Of a DNA stretch of 64,000 bases, positions 28,136 through 36,261 are shown piece by piece; the stretch's first letter is position 1; the number at the start of each line of letters is the position of its first letter. The stretch lies in the NCBI GenBank assembly GCA_964390305.1, contig CAYMHT010000003.1, forward strand, positions 11,439 to 75,438. Reading direction: 5' to 3'. The notes under the pieces were generated by a model. The model was not told where the DNA came from and did not search any database. It saw nothing but the letters and a program-made list of their open reading frames with translations. Made by a program: the position numbers and the translations under genes. The stretch comes from SKLM01 sp964390305. Lineage in GTDB: Bacteria; Chloroflexota; Anaerolineae; B4-G1.

Positions 28136-28378
28136 ATGCCGCACACTGTGCTGATTCACATCCTGAATGAGGAATCCGTGGTTGGCGAGATAGAGCGGCT
28201 GCCTCAACCGACGGACCAGGTGGTCGTGGTTCGTAACGTGCGGCACCGCGATGGGGGGGAGGTCCCCTACGTCTTGCCGGAGACGGATGCCGTGGTCTAC
28301 CCGTGGCGGCGAATCCACTGTATGGAGATTCTGCCCAGTGAGGCTGAGGAAGAGGTCGTCACGTTTATTCGTGAGTGA
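28136..28378 (+). CDS. Conserved-looking small protein of unknown function
   Basis: An 80-residue acidic protein (MPHTVLIHILNEE at the start, EEEVVTFIRE at the end) with no cysteine cluster, signal or membrane helix. I place the start at ATG 28136, eight bases after TGGAGAG, rather than at the in-frame TTG 28118. Its stop lies 17 bases before the response regulator, so the two are probably co-transcribed. It is predicted to be mostly beta strand with a short terminal helix. I recognise no family; a role linked to the regulator is inference from position. Confidence 0.65.
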   Translation: MPHTVLIHILNEESVVGEIERLPQPTDQVVVVRNVRHRDGGEVPYVLPETDAVVYPWRRIHCMEILPSEAEEEVVTFIRE

Positions 28379-28395
28379 TGGAACGGAGGTAGCGC

Positions 28396-29139
28396 GTGAC
28401 GGACAATGGTAGCGGACTGATCCTGGTTGTCGATGACGAGCCCCGGATGACCAGATTCATACGTATGAATCTGGAGTTGGAGGGATACCACGTTATCGAA
28501 GCACGTGACGGCATCCAGGCGCTCGACAAGGTCCGCACGGAGCTGCCGGACTTGGTCATCCTTGATGTGATGATGCCGGAGTTGGACGGATTCGAGACGC
28601 TGCGGATGTTGAGAGAGATCTCCAATGTGCCGGTGATCATGCTCACCGTGCGGGACGAAGAGGAAGACAAGGTGCGCGGGTTGGAGCTTGGTGCGGATGA
28701 TTACGTAACCAAGCCCTTCAGTGCCCGCGAACTCGCCAGTCGCGTCAAGGCTGTGCTCCGTCGAGCCCAGCCCCCGGCCGGCCCGGAGGAGTCGATCGTG
28801 GAGATTGACGATCGCCTGAGCATCGATTTCAACAGACGCGAGGTCATTGTTGAGGGCGAGCATATTCATCTCCGACCCACTGAGTTTCGGCTGCTGTACC
28901 ACCTGGTGGAGAACGCCGGCTGGGTCGTGCCGCACGAGACGTTGTTGTCGAAGGTGTGGGGCTATGAGTACGGCGAGGACGAAATCCAGAATCTTCGGCT
29001 TTACATCAGCTACCTGCGGAAGAAGATCGAACCTGATCCCTCCAACCCGCGTTACATCTTCACCGAAATAGGAACGGGCTATCGCTTTGTTGACTTCGAG
29101 CACGGCGAGCCGGAGCGAGAGGAGGAGGCCCCAGCGTAG
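28396..29139 (+). CDS. OmpR/PhoB-family response regulator without an adjacent kinase
   Basis: A 247-residue regulator from GTG 28396, six bases after GGAGGT. The receiver domain has the acidic pair Asp13-Asp14, phosphoacceptor Asp57 (LVILDVMMP), the switch Thr (IMLTV) and the KPF lysine. The C-terminal winged helix (about 140-235) ends in the usual wing IGTGYRFVD. No histidine kinase is nearby; the kinase at the left edge is of the NarL type and not its expected partner. The gene ends in a terminator, and 11-bp CTAAYG repeats begin immediately after it before hsp20. OmpR-type dimers bind 11-bp direct repeats, so this is the leading candidate to bind them. Confidence 0.92.
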   Translation: MTDNGSGLILVVDDEPRMTRFIRMNLELEGYHVIEARDGIQALDKVRTELPDLVILDVMMPELDGFETLRMLREISNVPVIMLTVRDEEEDKVRGLELGADDYVTKPFSARELASRVKAVLRRAQPPAGPEESIVEIDDRLSIDFNRREVIVEGEHIHLRPTEFRLLYHLVENAGWVVPHETLLSKVWGYEYGEDEIQNLRLYISYLRKKIEPDPSNPRYIFTEIGTGYRFVDFEHGEPEREEEAPA

Positions 29140-29177
29140 GCTATGTGACGCCCCGAGCCAGAAGACCTCCCGGATCT

Positions 29178-29207
29178 GCCCCCCCCGTGTGTGGGGGGCT
29201 TCTTGTT
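29178..29207 (+). terminator. Terminator of the response-regulator gene
   Basis: GCCCCCC (29178-29184) pairs with GGGGGGC (29193-29199), followed by TTCTTGTTC. The repeat array of hsp20 starts one base later. Confidence 0.75.
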
Positions 29208-29261
29208 CTAATGGAGCTCTAAGGGCCTTCTAACGCCAATCTAATGCGCTCATGGGATGAT
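29208..29261 (+). promoter_or_regulatory. hsp20 promoter with four CTAAYG-type repeats at 11-bp spacing
   Basis: CTAATG (29208), CTAAGG (29219), CTAACG (29230) and CTAATG (29241) start exactly 11 bases apart. The -10 element GATGAT (29256-29261) begins 15 bases after the last repeat start, the same offset as TATGAT at clpB. There is no consensus -35 box. A regulator binding as a tandem dimer is implied. Confidence 0.75.
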
Positions 29262-29319
29262 ATCGGTGATTGGGAATTGAGGGCACCATTCAAAGTCAGG
29301 AGGACAAGGAGGTGGAGCG

Positions 29320-29760
29320 ATGACACAGTTGACGCGTAGGGATCCATTCCGCGATCTGATCAGTCTGCGGGAGGCCATGGATCAGCTCTTCGAGGAGAGC
29401 ATGGTAAGGCCTGGTACCGCAGCTCTGGCTCCGCGGGCACTGACCGTGGACATGTACGAAACTGACGAGACTGTCGTGGTCAAGACTGCCATTCCGGGTG
29501 TCGATCCCGAAGATATCGACATCAGCATGACCGGGGACACCCTGGTGATCAAGGGTGAGATCAAGGCCGAGGAAGAGGTCGAGGAAGAGGACTATGTCTG
29601 CCGTGAACGTCGGTACGGTGCGTTCTCGCGTGCCTTGACGGTCCCTGTGTCGATTAACGTGAACGAAGCAGAAGCTGAGTTTGAGGATGGCATTCTGACC
29701 TTGACGCTACCCAAGGCCGAGGAACTCAAGCCGAAGGCAATCAAGGTCAAGTCGAGATAG
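29320..29760 (+). CDS. Hsp20/alpha-crystallin small heat-shock protein (copy 1)
   Basis: A 146-residue protein with the alpha-crystallin domain (about residues 40-135): VDMYETDETVVVKTAIPGV, the GVDPEDIDI turn and FEDGILTLTLPK. The C-terminal IKV matches the IxI/V anchor that drives oligomer assembly. Small Hsps hold unfolding proteins for the DnaK/ClpB system. An AGGAGG site precedes ATG 29320. It follows the repeat-bearing promoter, and a second copy lies 43 bases downstream in the same transcript. Confidence 0.95.
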   Translation: MTQLTRRDPFRDLISLREAMDQLFEESMVRPGTAALAPRALTVDMYETDETVVVKTAIPGVDPEDIDISMTGDTLVIKGEIKAEEEVEEEDYVCRERRYGAFSRALTVPVSINVNEAEAEFEDGILTLTLPKAEELKPKAIKVKSR

Positions 29761-29803
29761 CAAGCATACGTGAGGCAATCGGAGATTCTGAGGAGGCTGC
29801 GAG

Positions 29804-30247
29804 ATGAGCATCACTAACTTGAATCCTTGGCGTGAGATGCGCACGTTACGTGAGGCGATGGATGAGCTATTGGAGGAGAGCTACGTGTCCCCCGGTCGGC
29901 GGCGCATTGAGCGGCAGGAGCGACGACTGCGCCTTCCCTTGGACGTGTACACAACCCCAGAGGAGATCGTAATAGTCGCGTCCCTCCCCGGGCTCACTCC
30001 GGATGAGGTGGACATCACAATCGACGGTGATCGGCTCACCATCCACGGCGAACTGCGACCGCCCCTGGAGAACGTCGACTATGTGTTCCAGGAGCGACCC
30101 TACGGCCCCTTCTCCAGGACGCTGACGTTAAACGTGCCCGTGAGCGCGGATCAAGCTGAGGCTGTCTTCGAGAATGGCGTGCTGACACTCACGCTGCCGA
30201 AGGCGGAGGAAAGCAAGCCCAGGACCATTGAGGTCAAGAGGAAGTAG
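29804..30247 (+). CDS. Hsp20/alpha-crystallin small heat-shock protein (copy 2)
   Basis: A 147-residue paralogue with VYTTPEEIVIVASLPGLTPD, FENGVLTLTLPKAEE and the C-terminal IEV anchor. The Arg-rich N-terminal arm (about residues 26-44) differs from copy 1, so the two may form mixed oligomers of different specificity. GGAGG stands about eight bases before ATG 29804. A terminator follows directly, so the hsp20 pair forms a two-gene operon. Confidence 0.95.
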   Translation: MSITNLNPWREMRTLREAMDELLEESYVSPGRRRIERQERRLRLPLDVYTTPEEIVIVASLPGLTPDEVDITIDGDRLTIHGELRPPLENVDYVFQERPYGPFSRTLTLNVPVSADQAEAVFENGVLTLTLPKAEESKPRTIEVKRK

Positions 30248-30269
30248 ACTTGCTGGGAGAGTCTCAAGA

Positions 30270-30309
30270 GCCGGCAGGACCGTGATAAGGTTCTGCCGGC
30301 GTCTTTCCT
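30270..30309 (+). terminator. Terminator of the hsp20 operon
   Basis: A 12-base stem (30270-30281 with 30289-30300, one G-T pair) with a 7-base loop, followed by GTCTTTCCTT. Confidence 0.85.
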
Positions 30310-30465
30310 TACCTGCGATACTGGATGCGACCCCAAACTGACCGCTGACGGCGGGCGGCTACCCGACGAACGAGAAGAAAACAAGACCGCTGGGCCTACG
30401 AAGGGAGTCTGTCCCCTCAGCCCAATGCACCCTTTGTGACCTATTTGACGCCGCAGGCGACGCAG

Positions 30466-30828
30466 CTACTCCGGTTCCGCCAGTGCCACGTTTGCCGCTT
30501 CGGGCCCTTTCTCGGACTCGGTGACCTCAAAGGTCACCCGCGCGCCTTCGGTGAAGTCTTCTTCATCCCCCTCTGCAATTGCATTGCGGTGGAAGAAGAT
30601 GTCATCGCCACCCCGCATGGTTATGAACCCGTATCGCTTCTTTGGCTCGTACCATTTGACGATGCCCTGCTGTCTTCCCGACTCCGGCTCTTTCTCCTCC
30701 CGGCACTCCGGGCATAATGTAGGCTCGACCTCGAAGCCCATCTTGTCCAGTCGTCGTTGCTCTTCTACGGTAAAGATGAACTGCTTCCCACATCGTTCGC
30801 ACGTGGCCCACGTGTCGCGATAAGGCAT
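30466..30828 (-). CDS. Zinc-ribbon plus cold-shock domain protein
   Basis: A 120-residue protein with two domains. The N-terminal zinc ribbon has CERCG and CPEC (about residues 10-42). The C-terminal cold-shock domain (about 53-118) has the RNA-binding motifs GIVKWYEPKKRYGFI and DIFFHRNAI. CSD proteins melt RNA structure in cold or growth stress; the zinc ribbon probably adds a nucleic-acid or protein contact. A GGGGAGG site stands before ATG 30828. The transcript has a hairpin-bearing leader of about 85 bases. Confidence 0.92.
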   Translation of the reverse strand: MPYRDTWATCERCGKQFIFTVEEQRRLDKMGFEVEPTLCPECREEKEPESGRQQGIVKWYEPKKRYGFITMRGGDDIFFHRNAIAEGDEEDFTEGARVTFEVTESEKGPEAANVALAEPE

Positions 30829-30867
30829 AAGACCTCCCCGTATAATGGTGGTGCGACAGAAACTGCG

Positions 30868-30893
30868 AGCTGGGAGCTACGACTCTCCCAGCT
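30868..30893 (-). promoter_or_regulatory. Hairpin in the cold-shock gene leader
   Basis: AGCTGGGAG (30868-30876) and CTCCCAGCT (30885-30893) form a perfect 9-base stem with an 8-base loop, roughly in the middle of the 5' leader of the minus-strand gene at 30828. Confidence 0.5.
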
Positions 30894-30918
30894 GGCTCTT
30901 GCACTTGCTGTTGAGACA

Positions 30919-30947
30919 ATACTACGTGATCGGAGGGGTTTTGTCAA
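30919..30947 (-). promoter_or_regulatory. Promoter of the zinc-ribbon cold-shock gene
   Basis: On the minus strand TTGACA (30947-30942) and TAGTAT (30924-30919) are 17 bases apart, giving a leader of about 85 bases. Confidence 0.8.
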
Positions 30948-30960
30948 TCCTGGCCGGGAT

Positions 30961-31324
30961 TGCCAAGTAGGCTTGCCACGGTAGAATCAGTCAACCGAGC
31001 CTGGCACGAAGACACCGGCGAAGAACCGTGCACCGGCTGGATCTTCCTGTGCTGAGGTGGCCCCAGGTGGCTCAGGCCCCAGTGAACCAGGGGTACCGGT
31101 GACTGTAGGCGAGAGGGGCGGCGAATGGTTGTCAGCGTGGGCGGGGGGAGGTGTCAACGAACTCGCAAAATGCCCCACCGATCCAGCCCCCGGCTGAGGT
31201 GCCGGAGCTCCAGGGCGGGAAATGGCTTCCCCTCCCGAGCGATGGCCTTGTTTGCTCACGATCTATGACGGTTCTTGCGCCGTGAACGAAAGACGCCGCC
31301 CTGTGGGGCCTTGGAGGGCATGAC
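30961..31324. other. Gap of 364 bases without a supported gene
   Basis: The stretch is rich in short G and C runs. A 90-codon open frame on the minus strand (31259-30987) gives a Pro/Gly/Ser-rich, low-complexity product with no family features, so I do not call it. Confidence 0.5.
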
Positions 31325-31981
31325 GTGGAACTCTATCTCATCCGCCATGCGCAGTCGATCAACCAGATTCTGGATGAATCAGATGCCAGGGTCGCTGACC
31401 CTGGCTTGACAGACCTGGGCGAGCGCCAGGCGGCCCTACTTGCGGAGCACCTGGGTGTCGGCAGGGAGCGCACGCCGTTGCCTGACGATGCCATCGATTC
31501 GCTCGTCTGCAGCCCGATGTGGCGTGCCTTGCAGACCGCTCGTCCCTTGGCTGAGGCCTTGGACGTGGCCCCTGAGGTCTGGGTGGACGTTCACGAGCAG
31601 GTTCGTGCCGCGGAAACCTACGCTGGCAGCACGCGAGAGAGAATCCAGACCGCGTTTCCCAACTATGTGCTGCCTGAGGAGATCACGGAGGCGGGCTGGT
31701 GGAATCGAGGTGGGGAGTCCCGATCGGAATGCATGGAGCGGGCCATCCGTGTGGCAGAAGAGCTTGGTCGACGAGCTGAGTCCAGCGAAGGGCTGGCGAT
31801 TGTGTCACATGCCGCATTCATCGACTCACTCCTCAAGACGCTCTTCGGTCGGCTGCCGGGGTCCCGTTACTGGTACCACCACTTCAACACGGGCGTCTCG
31901 CGGCTGGGCCTCGGGGGCCAGCGAGTCGACGTTCGATACTTGAACCGGGTCGATCACCTGCTCCCGGGCCTCGTTTCTTGA
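31325..31981 (+). CDS. Histidine phosphatase (phosphoglycerate-mutase-like) family protein
   Basis: A 218-residue protein starting at GTG 31325, six bases after GGAGGG. It begins MELYLIRHAQS, the catalytic RHG-type motif (His8), and has the second-half histidine in IVSHAAFIDSLL (about residues 158-169). The family includes cofactor-dependent mutases and many small phosphatases of sugars, nucleotides or peptides; no specific substrate motif is visible. It is a single gene, facing away from the polysaccharide operon that ends at 32295. Confidence 0.88.
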   Translation: MELYLIRHAQSINQILDESDARVADPGLTDLGERQAALLAEHLGVGRERTPLPDDAIDSLVCSPMWRALQTARPLAEALDVAPEVWVDVHEQVRAAETYAGSTRERIQTAFPNYVLPEEITEAGWWNRGGESRSECMERAIRVAEELGRRAESSEGLAIVSHAAFIDSLLKTLFGRLPGSRYWYHHFNTGVSRLGLGGQRVDVRYLNRVDHLLPGLVS

Positions 31982-32035
31982 GTCCATCCGGCCGGTCTGA
32001 AGATCGTCTATCTCTAGATCTTTGGTTCCACGGGC

Positions 32036-32260
32036 GTGGATGGACGACGTGGGCCCCGAACGTGCATCCAGCGGGACGGCCGCCTCGGCAATCGCACCCG
32101 CGCTCAGACCGACGAGTTGACGATTGCCGGGGCCCAGGTGCAGCGCATCGAGAGAATCGACGCGTTCAACGAGGAGATGATTGAGCGAGGCTAGCTGCGA
32201 AGTCGCAAGTTCCCGCACGGCACCGACGGCTATATGGCGGGCAAGAAGGTCGCTATCTAG
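32036..32260 (+). pseudogene. Possible decayed gene fragment
   Basis: A frame from GTG 32036 gives RDGRLGNRTRAQTDELTIAG, then IERIDAFNEEMIERG and a TAG at 32192. The same frame continues past the stop as LRSRKFPHGTDGYMAGKKVAI to a second TAG at 32258. Both sides look protein-like, with mixed acidic and basic residues and a helical pattern, so this may be a relic with one in-frame stop. I cannot name the family. Chance coding-like sequence is the alternative. Confidence 0.28.
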
Positions 32261-32294
32261 GCCCCACGTCTTCCGGACAGGGAGGACGGCCTGC

Positions 32295-32960
32295 TCAAGG
32301 AGCCACGATGTCGCGGAGGCTGGTGAAGGACAGGAGGAGCAGACCGATCACACACACGATCAGGCCCCAACCGGGCAGGCTGCGCGCTCCGTACACCCCG
32401 GCGATGAGCGGACGCAACACCACGTACTGCCACACCGCCGGGATCCCTCCTGCGAGCGTCACCAGCAGGAACAACGTGCCTCTCACAGGCCTGGAGAGCT
32501 GGCCTGTCAGAGGTGTCAAGCCTGTCAGCAGCAATCCCGCCGCGACCAGGGTCAGCTGGAGTCGGTAGGCGGGTTCAAAGAGCGCCTGATATGGGGGTAG
32601 CGCGGATAGGCCGAGCAGCACGGCCAGCGCCGTCACGCTGAGTCGAACGAGGGAGCGCGCCTTTGATCGCTGAACGACCAGCGCCAGGGAGATCACACCG
32701 CCGAACAGCGCAGTGACGAAGAGACCCCGCCTCACCGGAGCCGTCCCTGCCTGCACCTGTGGGAAAAACTTGGCAAACTCAGACAACTCGTATCCCGTCA
32801 CCGTGAGAGCGGCGGTCCTGTGTGCTACCCAGGGAGAGAAAAAACCCACAACGATGAGCACTGACGCTGCGAACCGTAGGCTGCACAGGGCGGGCTCCCT
32901 CCTTGCCCGCGTGGTGAACACCGATCTCATTGACCTGTCCTTCCGTTCTGCGTCGATCAT
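32295..32960 (-). CDS. Integral membrane protein with about six helices, unknown function
   Basis: A 221-residue hydrophobic protein. Segments such as FAASVLIVVGFFSPWVAH, LFVTALFGGVISLALVV, LSVTALAVLLGLSALP and GLIVCVIGLLLLSFT suggest six membrane helices; the C-terminus is short. The start ATG overlaps the TGA of the upstream GT4 glycosyltransferase by one base (TGATG), so translation is coupled. An internal ATG ten codons on (MRSVFTTR) is an alternative start. It is the last gene of the leftward polysaccharide operon. I recognise no family. Confidence 0.75.
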   Translation of the reverse strand: MIDAERKDRSMRSVFTTRARREPALCSLRFAASVLIVVGFFSPWVAHRTAALTVTGYELSEFAKFFPQVQAGTAPVRRGLFVTALFGGVISLALVVQRSKARSLVRLSVTALAVLLGLSALPPYQALFEPAYRLQLTLVAAGLLLTGLTPLTGQLSRPVRGTLFLLVTLAGGIPAVWQYVVLRPLIAGVYGARSLPGWGLIVCVIGLLLLSFTSLRDIVAP

Positions 32961-34099
32961 CAGCCCTCTTCAAGGCCGTCGACCACGCTCAACAGCTGGC
33001 GCGCTGATCGCTCCCAGGTGAACGTGGCGGCCCGAGCGAGGCCGCGATCGACCATCTTCTTCCGCAGTCTGTCGTCGTCGAGAACCCGAGCGATGGCCTC
33101 CGTTAACGCGTCGGTGTCCAGTGGATCGACCATCATGGCCGCATCGCCCGCAACCTCCGGCAGAGATGAGGTGTTTGAACAGACCGCCGGTACGCCACAG
33201 GCCATTGCCTCCAGCACTGGCAGGCCGAAGCCTTCGTACAGCGAGGTGAGAGCGAAGAGGGAGGCACCCCGATAGAGCGCTGGAAGATCCTCATCCTCAA
33301 CGAACCCCAGCAGCCGAACGCTGTCGTGCCTACTCGCCTCAGCAATGATCTCGTCGTACAGCCAGCCGCGCCCGCCGGCAATTAGCAGTCTTGGCTTTGC
33401 CTCTCCGTCTTGCGGGAGCTGGACAAACCCCTCGATGAGGCGTACGTAGTTCTTGCGCGGCTGCAATGTGCCCACGCTGAGGACGTAAGGCTCATCGCCA
33501 ATTCCGTATCGCTCGCCCAGCCGCTCCCGCTCGCCAGGCTTCGGATCCGGCCGGAAGCGGGAGCCCACGCCTGGGTAGATCACCGTCACGTCCTCGGGCG
33601 GAACGTCGAAAAGGCTGATGAGGTCAGAACGTGTACGAGTTGAATCAGCCAGCACTACGTCAGCCCGCTCGATGGAGTGAGGCACGACTTTCTCCAGATA
33701 TCGTCGCAACGGCGGCACGAAGGCGTCGGGATAGTAGACGAACGACAGGTCATGCACGGTCAGCACGGTCTTCGTCCGCCGGGTCGTGGGTGGCAGCGCG
33801 AAGTCAGGGGAGTAGAAGACGTCGAGACGCCCGGTGATGACCTCGACGGGAATGGGGAGGCGAACACGATGCCATAACCGGGCGAGCCAATCATCACTGA
33901 CTGGGATGGAACGGACGCGGACCCCCTCGCGTTGAATCCCCCGGCTCCAGTTATCGCCTTTCAGTCCTCCAACGGCGGCAAAGAGTGTGTACTCGTTGAG
34001 ACTCTCCAACGACAGAAGTGCGCCGATCAACTCCCGGGTGTAGCGACCGATGCCGGCGCGTTGGCGCGCGGCAGAGGTATAATCGACACCAATGCGCAT
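32960..34099 (-). CDS. Glycosyltransferase family 4 (GT-B)
   Basis: A 379-residue retaining GT-B enzyme. The N-terminal acceptor domain opens MRIGVDYTSAARQRAGIGRY, and the C-terminal nucleotide-sugar domain has VGTLQPRKNY, LGFVEDEDLPALY and the EX7E-type motif SLYEGFGLPVLEAMACG (about 285-301). Its closest look is to mannosyl- and rhamnosyl-transferases of surface polysaccharides. It acts at the inner face of the membrane. It follows gtrA by about 100 bases and overlaps the next gene by one base. Confidence 0.92.
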   Translation of the reverse strand: MRIGVDYTSAARQRAGIGRYTRELIGALLSLESLNEYTLFAAVGGLKGDNWSRGIQREGVRVRSIPVSDDWLARLWHRVRLPIPVEVITGRLDVFYSPDFALPPTTRRTKTVLTVHDLSFVYYPDAFVPPLRRYLEKVVPHSIERADVVLADSTRTRSDLISLFDVPPEDVTVIYPGVGSRFRPDPKPGERERLGERYGIGDEPYVLSVGTLQPRKNYVRLIEGFVQLPQDGEAKPRLLIAGGRGWLYDEIIAEASRHDSVRLLGFVEDEDLPALYRGASLFALTSLYEGFGLPVLEAMACGVPAVCSNTSSLPEVAGDAAMMVDPLDTDALTEAIARVLDDDRLRKKMVDRGLARAATFTWERSARQLLSVVDGLEEG

Positions 34100-34202
34100 C
34101 GTCTATCAGACCCGACCTTTCCTCATGAGGACGAGGTGCGCCAACCTTCGCCTGAGTCGAAGGCGCATCCGGGCCTCGAGCCTGGCAAGTCGAGCGTCCT
34201 CG

Positions 34203-34697
34203 TCATTCCACGTGACCGAACGTCCAGATTCGGTTGGCATAGAAGTTCCAGAACAAGACCAGGACGGTGGAGAGCATCTTGGCGGCATTGTATGCGAAGT
34301 CGAAGTGGGACATCCCCACGCTGGACGCCAGCGCGCCGGTGGGCCCGGCGAGAAGCCCTGCTTCGCCAAGGATCCAGCGGTCAGAACCGTAGAAGATCGC
34401 AGTATTGAGTACGAGGCCGGCCAGATTCACGAGGAAGAACTGCGTGAACTGCCCCCTCAGCGGCTCCCCGCGCGTCTCTGGATAGACCCACAGCCGGTTC
34501 CAGATGAAGTTGCTGATCACTGCCACGGTAAAGGAGATGGTGTTGGCCAGCACCTTGGGGGTTCCTGCGAGTTGCACCAGGAGATTGAGGGTGCCAAAGT
34601 CGATCACGGCGCCCACCGTCCCGACGACGGAGAACTTGACAAACCGGAGGGCCTCTTTTCGATTGTTCTGTGCGAAGGCGTTTACCTCACCGATCAT
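34203..34697 (-). CDS. GtrA-family membrane protein
   Basis: A 164-residue GtrA protein starting at MIGEVNAFAQ; the longer frame upstream lies inside the ligase gene. Four hydrophobic helices are visible, the first with FVKFSVVGTVGAVIDFGTL and then ISFTVAVISNFIWNRLWVY, the family hallmark. GtrA-like proteins are thought to flip or present polyprenyl-linked sugars. The start overlaps the end of the O-antigen-ligase-like gene by 11 bases, so the two are translated together. Confidence 0.9.
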   Translation of the reverse strand: MIGEVNAFAQNNRKEALRFVKFSVVGTVGAVIDFGTLNLLVQLAGTPKVLANTISFTVAVISNFIWNRLWVYPETRGEPLRGQFTQFFLVNLAGLVLNTAIFYGSDRWILGEAGLLAGPTGALASSVGMSHFDFAYNAAKMLSTVLVLFWNFYANRIWTFGHVE

Positions 34698-36261
34698 GAA
34701 GTGGCCTTGTCCCATTCGTGCGCTCCACGATGAAAGCCAGTACTCCCAGCAAGACGCCGATGTGTAGATGGACGTTGTTGACGTAAAGGTTGTCAAGGAG
34801 GTGGTGCACGCTGATGTGCGTCCACGTCCCTAGCAGTCCGAGGGCGAGACCACGCGTCAGTCCCTCCGCGCGCCGGGTTACACGCCATGTCTGCCAGAAG
34901 ATCACACCCCAGAGAACCCCATAGGCGATCAGACCGATCAGCCCCGTCTCGGCGGCCAGGTTTAGGTAGTAATTGTGCGCATGCCCCAAGGCATTCGGCC
35001 AGTTGATCAGAGCAAAGCGATCATAAGCCGCTTCGTAGCAGCCGAAGCCAATCCCGGACCAGACGTTGTGGCGGAACATGGACGTCGCCGTTTGCCAGTG
35101 GGCCAGGCGTTCGATGACGGCGTAGTTGGCGTCGTTGATGGCTACCCCCCGCACGTCCTCCAGTCGTATGTCCCGCACGAAGCTGGTCAAGCGAGCGACA
35201 AACGATGGGGGCAGCCGTCCGGACATGAAGAGCATACGTCCCCCGATGATCAGCAGTGCGACAAGGGCTACTCCCCACCTGGTCTTCCGCGGCAGAGCGA
35301 CGGCCATCGTCAGCGCGGCGGCCCCGAAGCCAACCCAGGCCCCACGGCTCCACGATGCAGCTAGGGCGAAGAGCATCGCAACGCAGGCACCTCCGGCGAA
35401 CGCGTAGACCAGCGGGCTGACGGACTGGGTAGCTCGGAGATGCGTGGATCGGTGACTGTCGTCTTCCTTTCCTGTCCGGGCCGTATGCCAGGATGCCAGC
35501 CTGCTCCATATTCCATCGGCGACCATGCCCAGCGCCAGAGCGACCGTCAGCCCCAAGTACCCGGCGTAGGGGTTCGGCTGCTCGAAGGTGCCGTAGGCGC
35601 GGAAGAAGTCACCGCCTGGGATGGCAAAGTGCTCTGGGCCTTCGCCGCGCAAGCCGAATTGCCAGATGCCCACGCCCGCCTGAAAGAGCCCTGCCCCCAG
35701 CACGACGAGGACCAGCCAGACCAGGCGCCGCGACTCAAGGGCGGCTCCAGCCCGTCCTGACCTGGCCTCGACACCGGCCGTGAGGTGATGGCTGACGAAG
35801 ACGAAGAGGAGTGAGATCTCCACCCACTTGATCAACTCCGGTGTACCGAAGGCCACCAGCCCCGTCGCATCCCACAATGAAAGCAGTACGGCGCCGACGA
35901 AGATGAGTAGCGGAAGGAGCAGCGGCGACTGGCGGATGCGGATCTCGCGCTGAGATAGCCCCCGCGCCAGCCAAGAGCCCAGCGCCAGGGCGATGAAAAG
36001 GTGTCCAATTTGCGGGGGGATTCGCGCCACCTCAGCGCCCAGGTACGCTTTTAGCGGCCCCAGGAAGAGCGCAGTCCCCAATCCGACGAACGGCTCGATC
36101 ATCGTTCCGAGGAAGAGGGCAAGGAGCCCGACGAGCGCCACTGCCTGGTAGGGTGAGAGCTGAATCAGGAGCAGCCCGGCGAGGATCGCCACCCCCAGGA
36201 TCACCGTCGTGCTTCGCCGGCTGCTCCAGTCGAGAAGGTATCCAGATGGCGGCAGCCTCAC
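34687..36261 (-). CDS. O-antigen ligase/polymerase-like membrane protein (first)
   Basis: A 524-residue protein from a GTG at 36261 that overlaps the stop of the epimerase gene (ATGTGA) and has GGGAG five bases upstream; an ATG at 36363 would run 100 bases into that gene. It has about twelve hydrophobic helices and the Wzy/WaaL core, with the large periplasmic loop containing NVWSGIGFGCYEAAYD and GHAHNYYLNLAAETGLIGL. Such proteins join or polymerise undecaprenyl-linked glycans. In a monoderm the acceptor is not lipid A and is unknown. Confidence 0.85.
   Translation of the reverse strand: MRLPPSGYLLDWSSRRSTTVILGVAILAGLLLIQLSPYQAVALVGLLALFLGTMIEPFVGLGTALFLGPLKAYLGAEVARIPPQIGHLFIALALGSWLARGLSQREIRIRQSPLLLPLLIFVGAVLLSLWDATGLVAFGTPELIKWVEISLLFVFVSHHLTAGVEARSGRAGAALESRRLVWLVLVVLGAGLFQAGVGIWQFGLRGEGPEHFAIPGGDFFRAYGTFEQPNPYAGYLGLTVALALGMVADGIWSRLASWHTARTGKEDDSHRSTHLRATQSVSPLVYAFAGGACVAMLFALAASWSRGAWVGFGAAALTMAVALPRKTRWGVALVALLIIGGRMLFMSGRLPPSFVARLTSFVRDIRLEDVRGVAINDANYAVIERLAHWQTATSMFRHNVWSGIGFGCYEAAYDRFALINWPNALGHAHNYYLNLAAETGLIGLIAYGVLWGVIFWQTWRVTRRAEGLTRGLALGLLGTWTHISVHHLLDNLYVNNVHLHIGVLLGVLAFIVERTNGTRPLHDR

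Noticed and set aside
30987..31259. Minus-strand frame of 90 codons
   Set aside because: Pro/Gly/Ser-rich low-complexity product typical of chance frames in GC-rich DNA; no ribosome site.
34106..34369. Arg-rich minus-strand frame overlapping gtrA
   Set aside because: Mostly a shadow of gtrA in another frame; the unique 30-codon tail shows no family signal.
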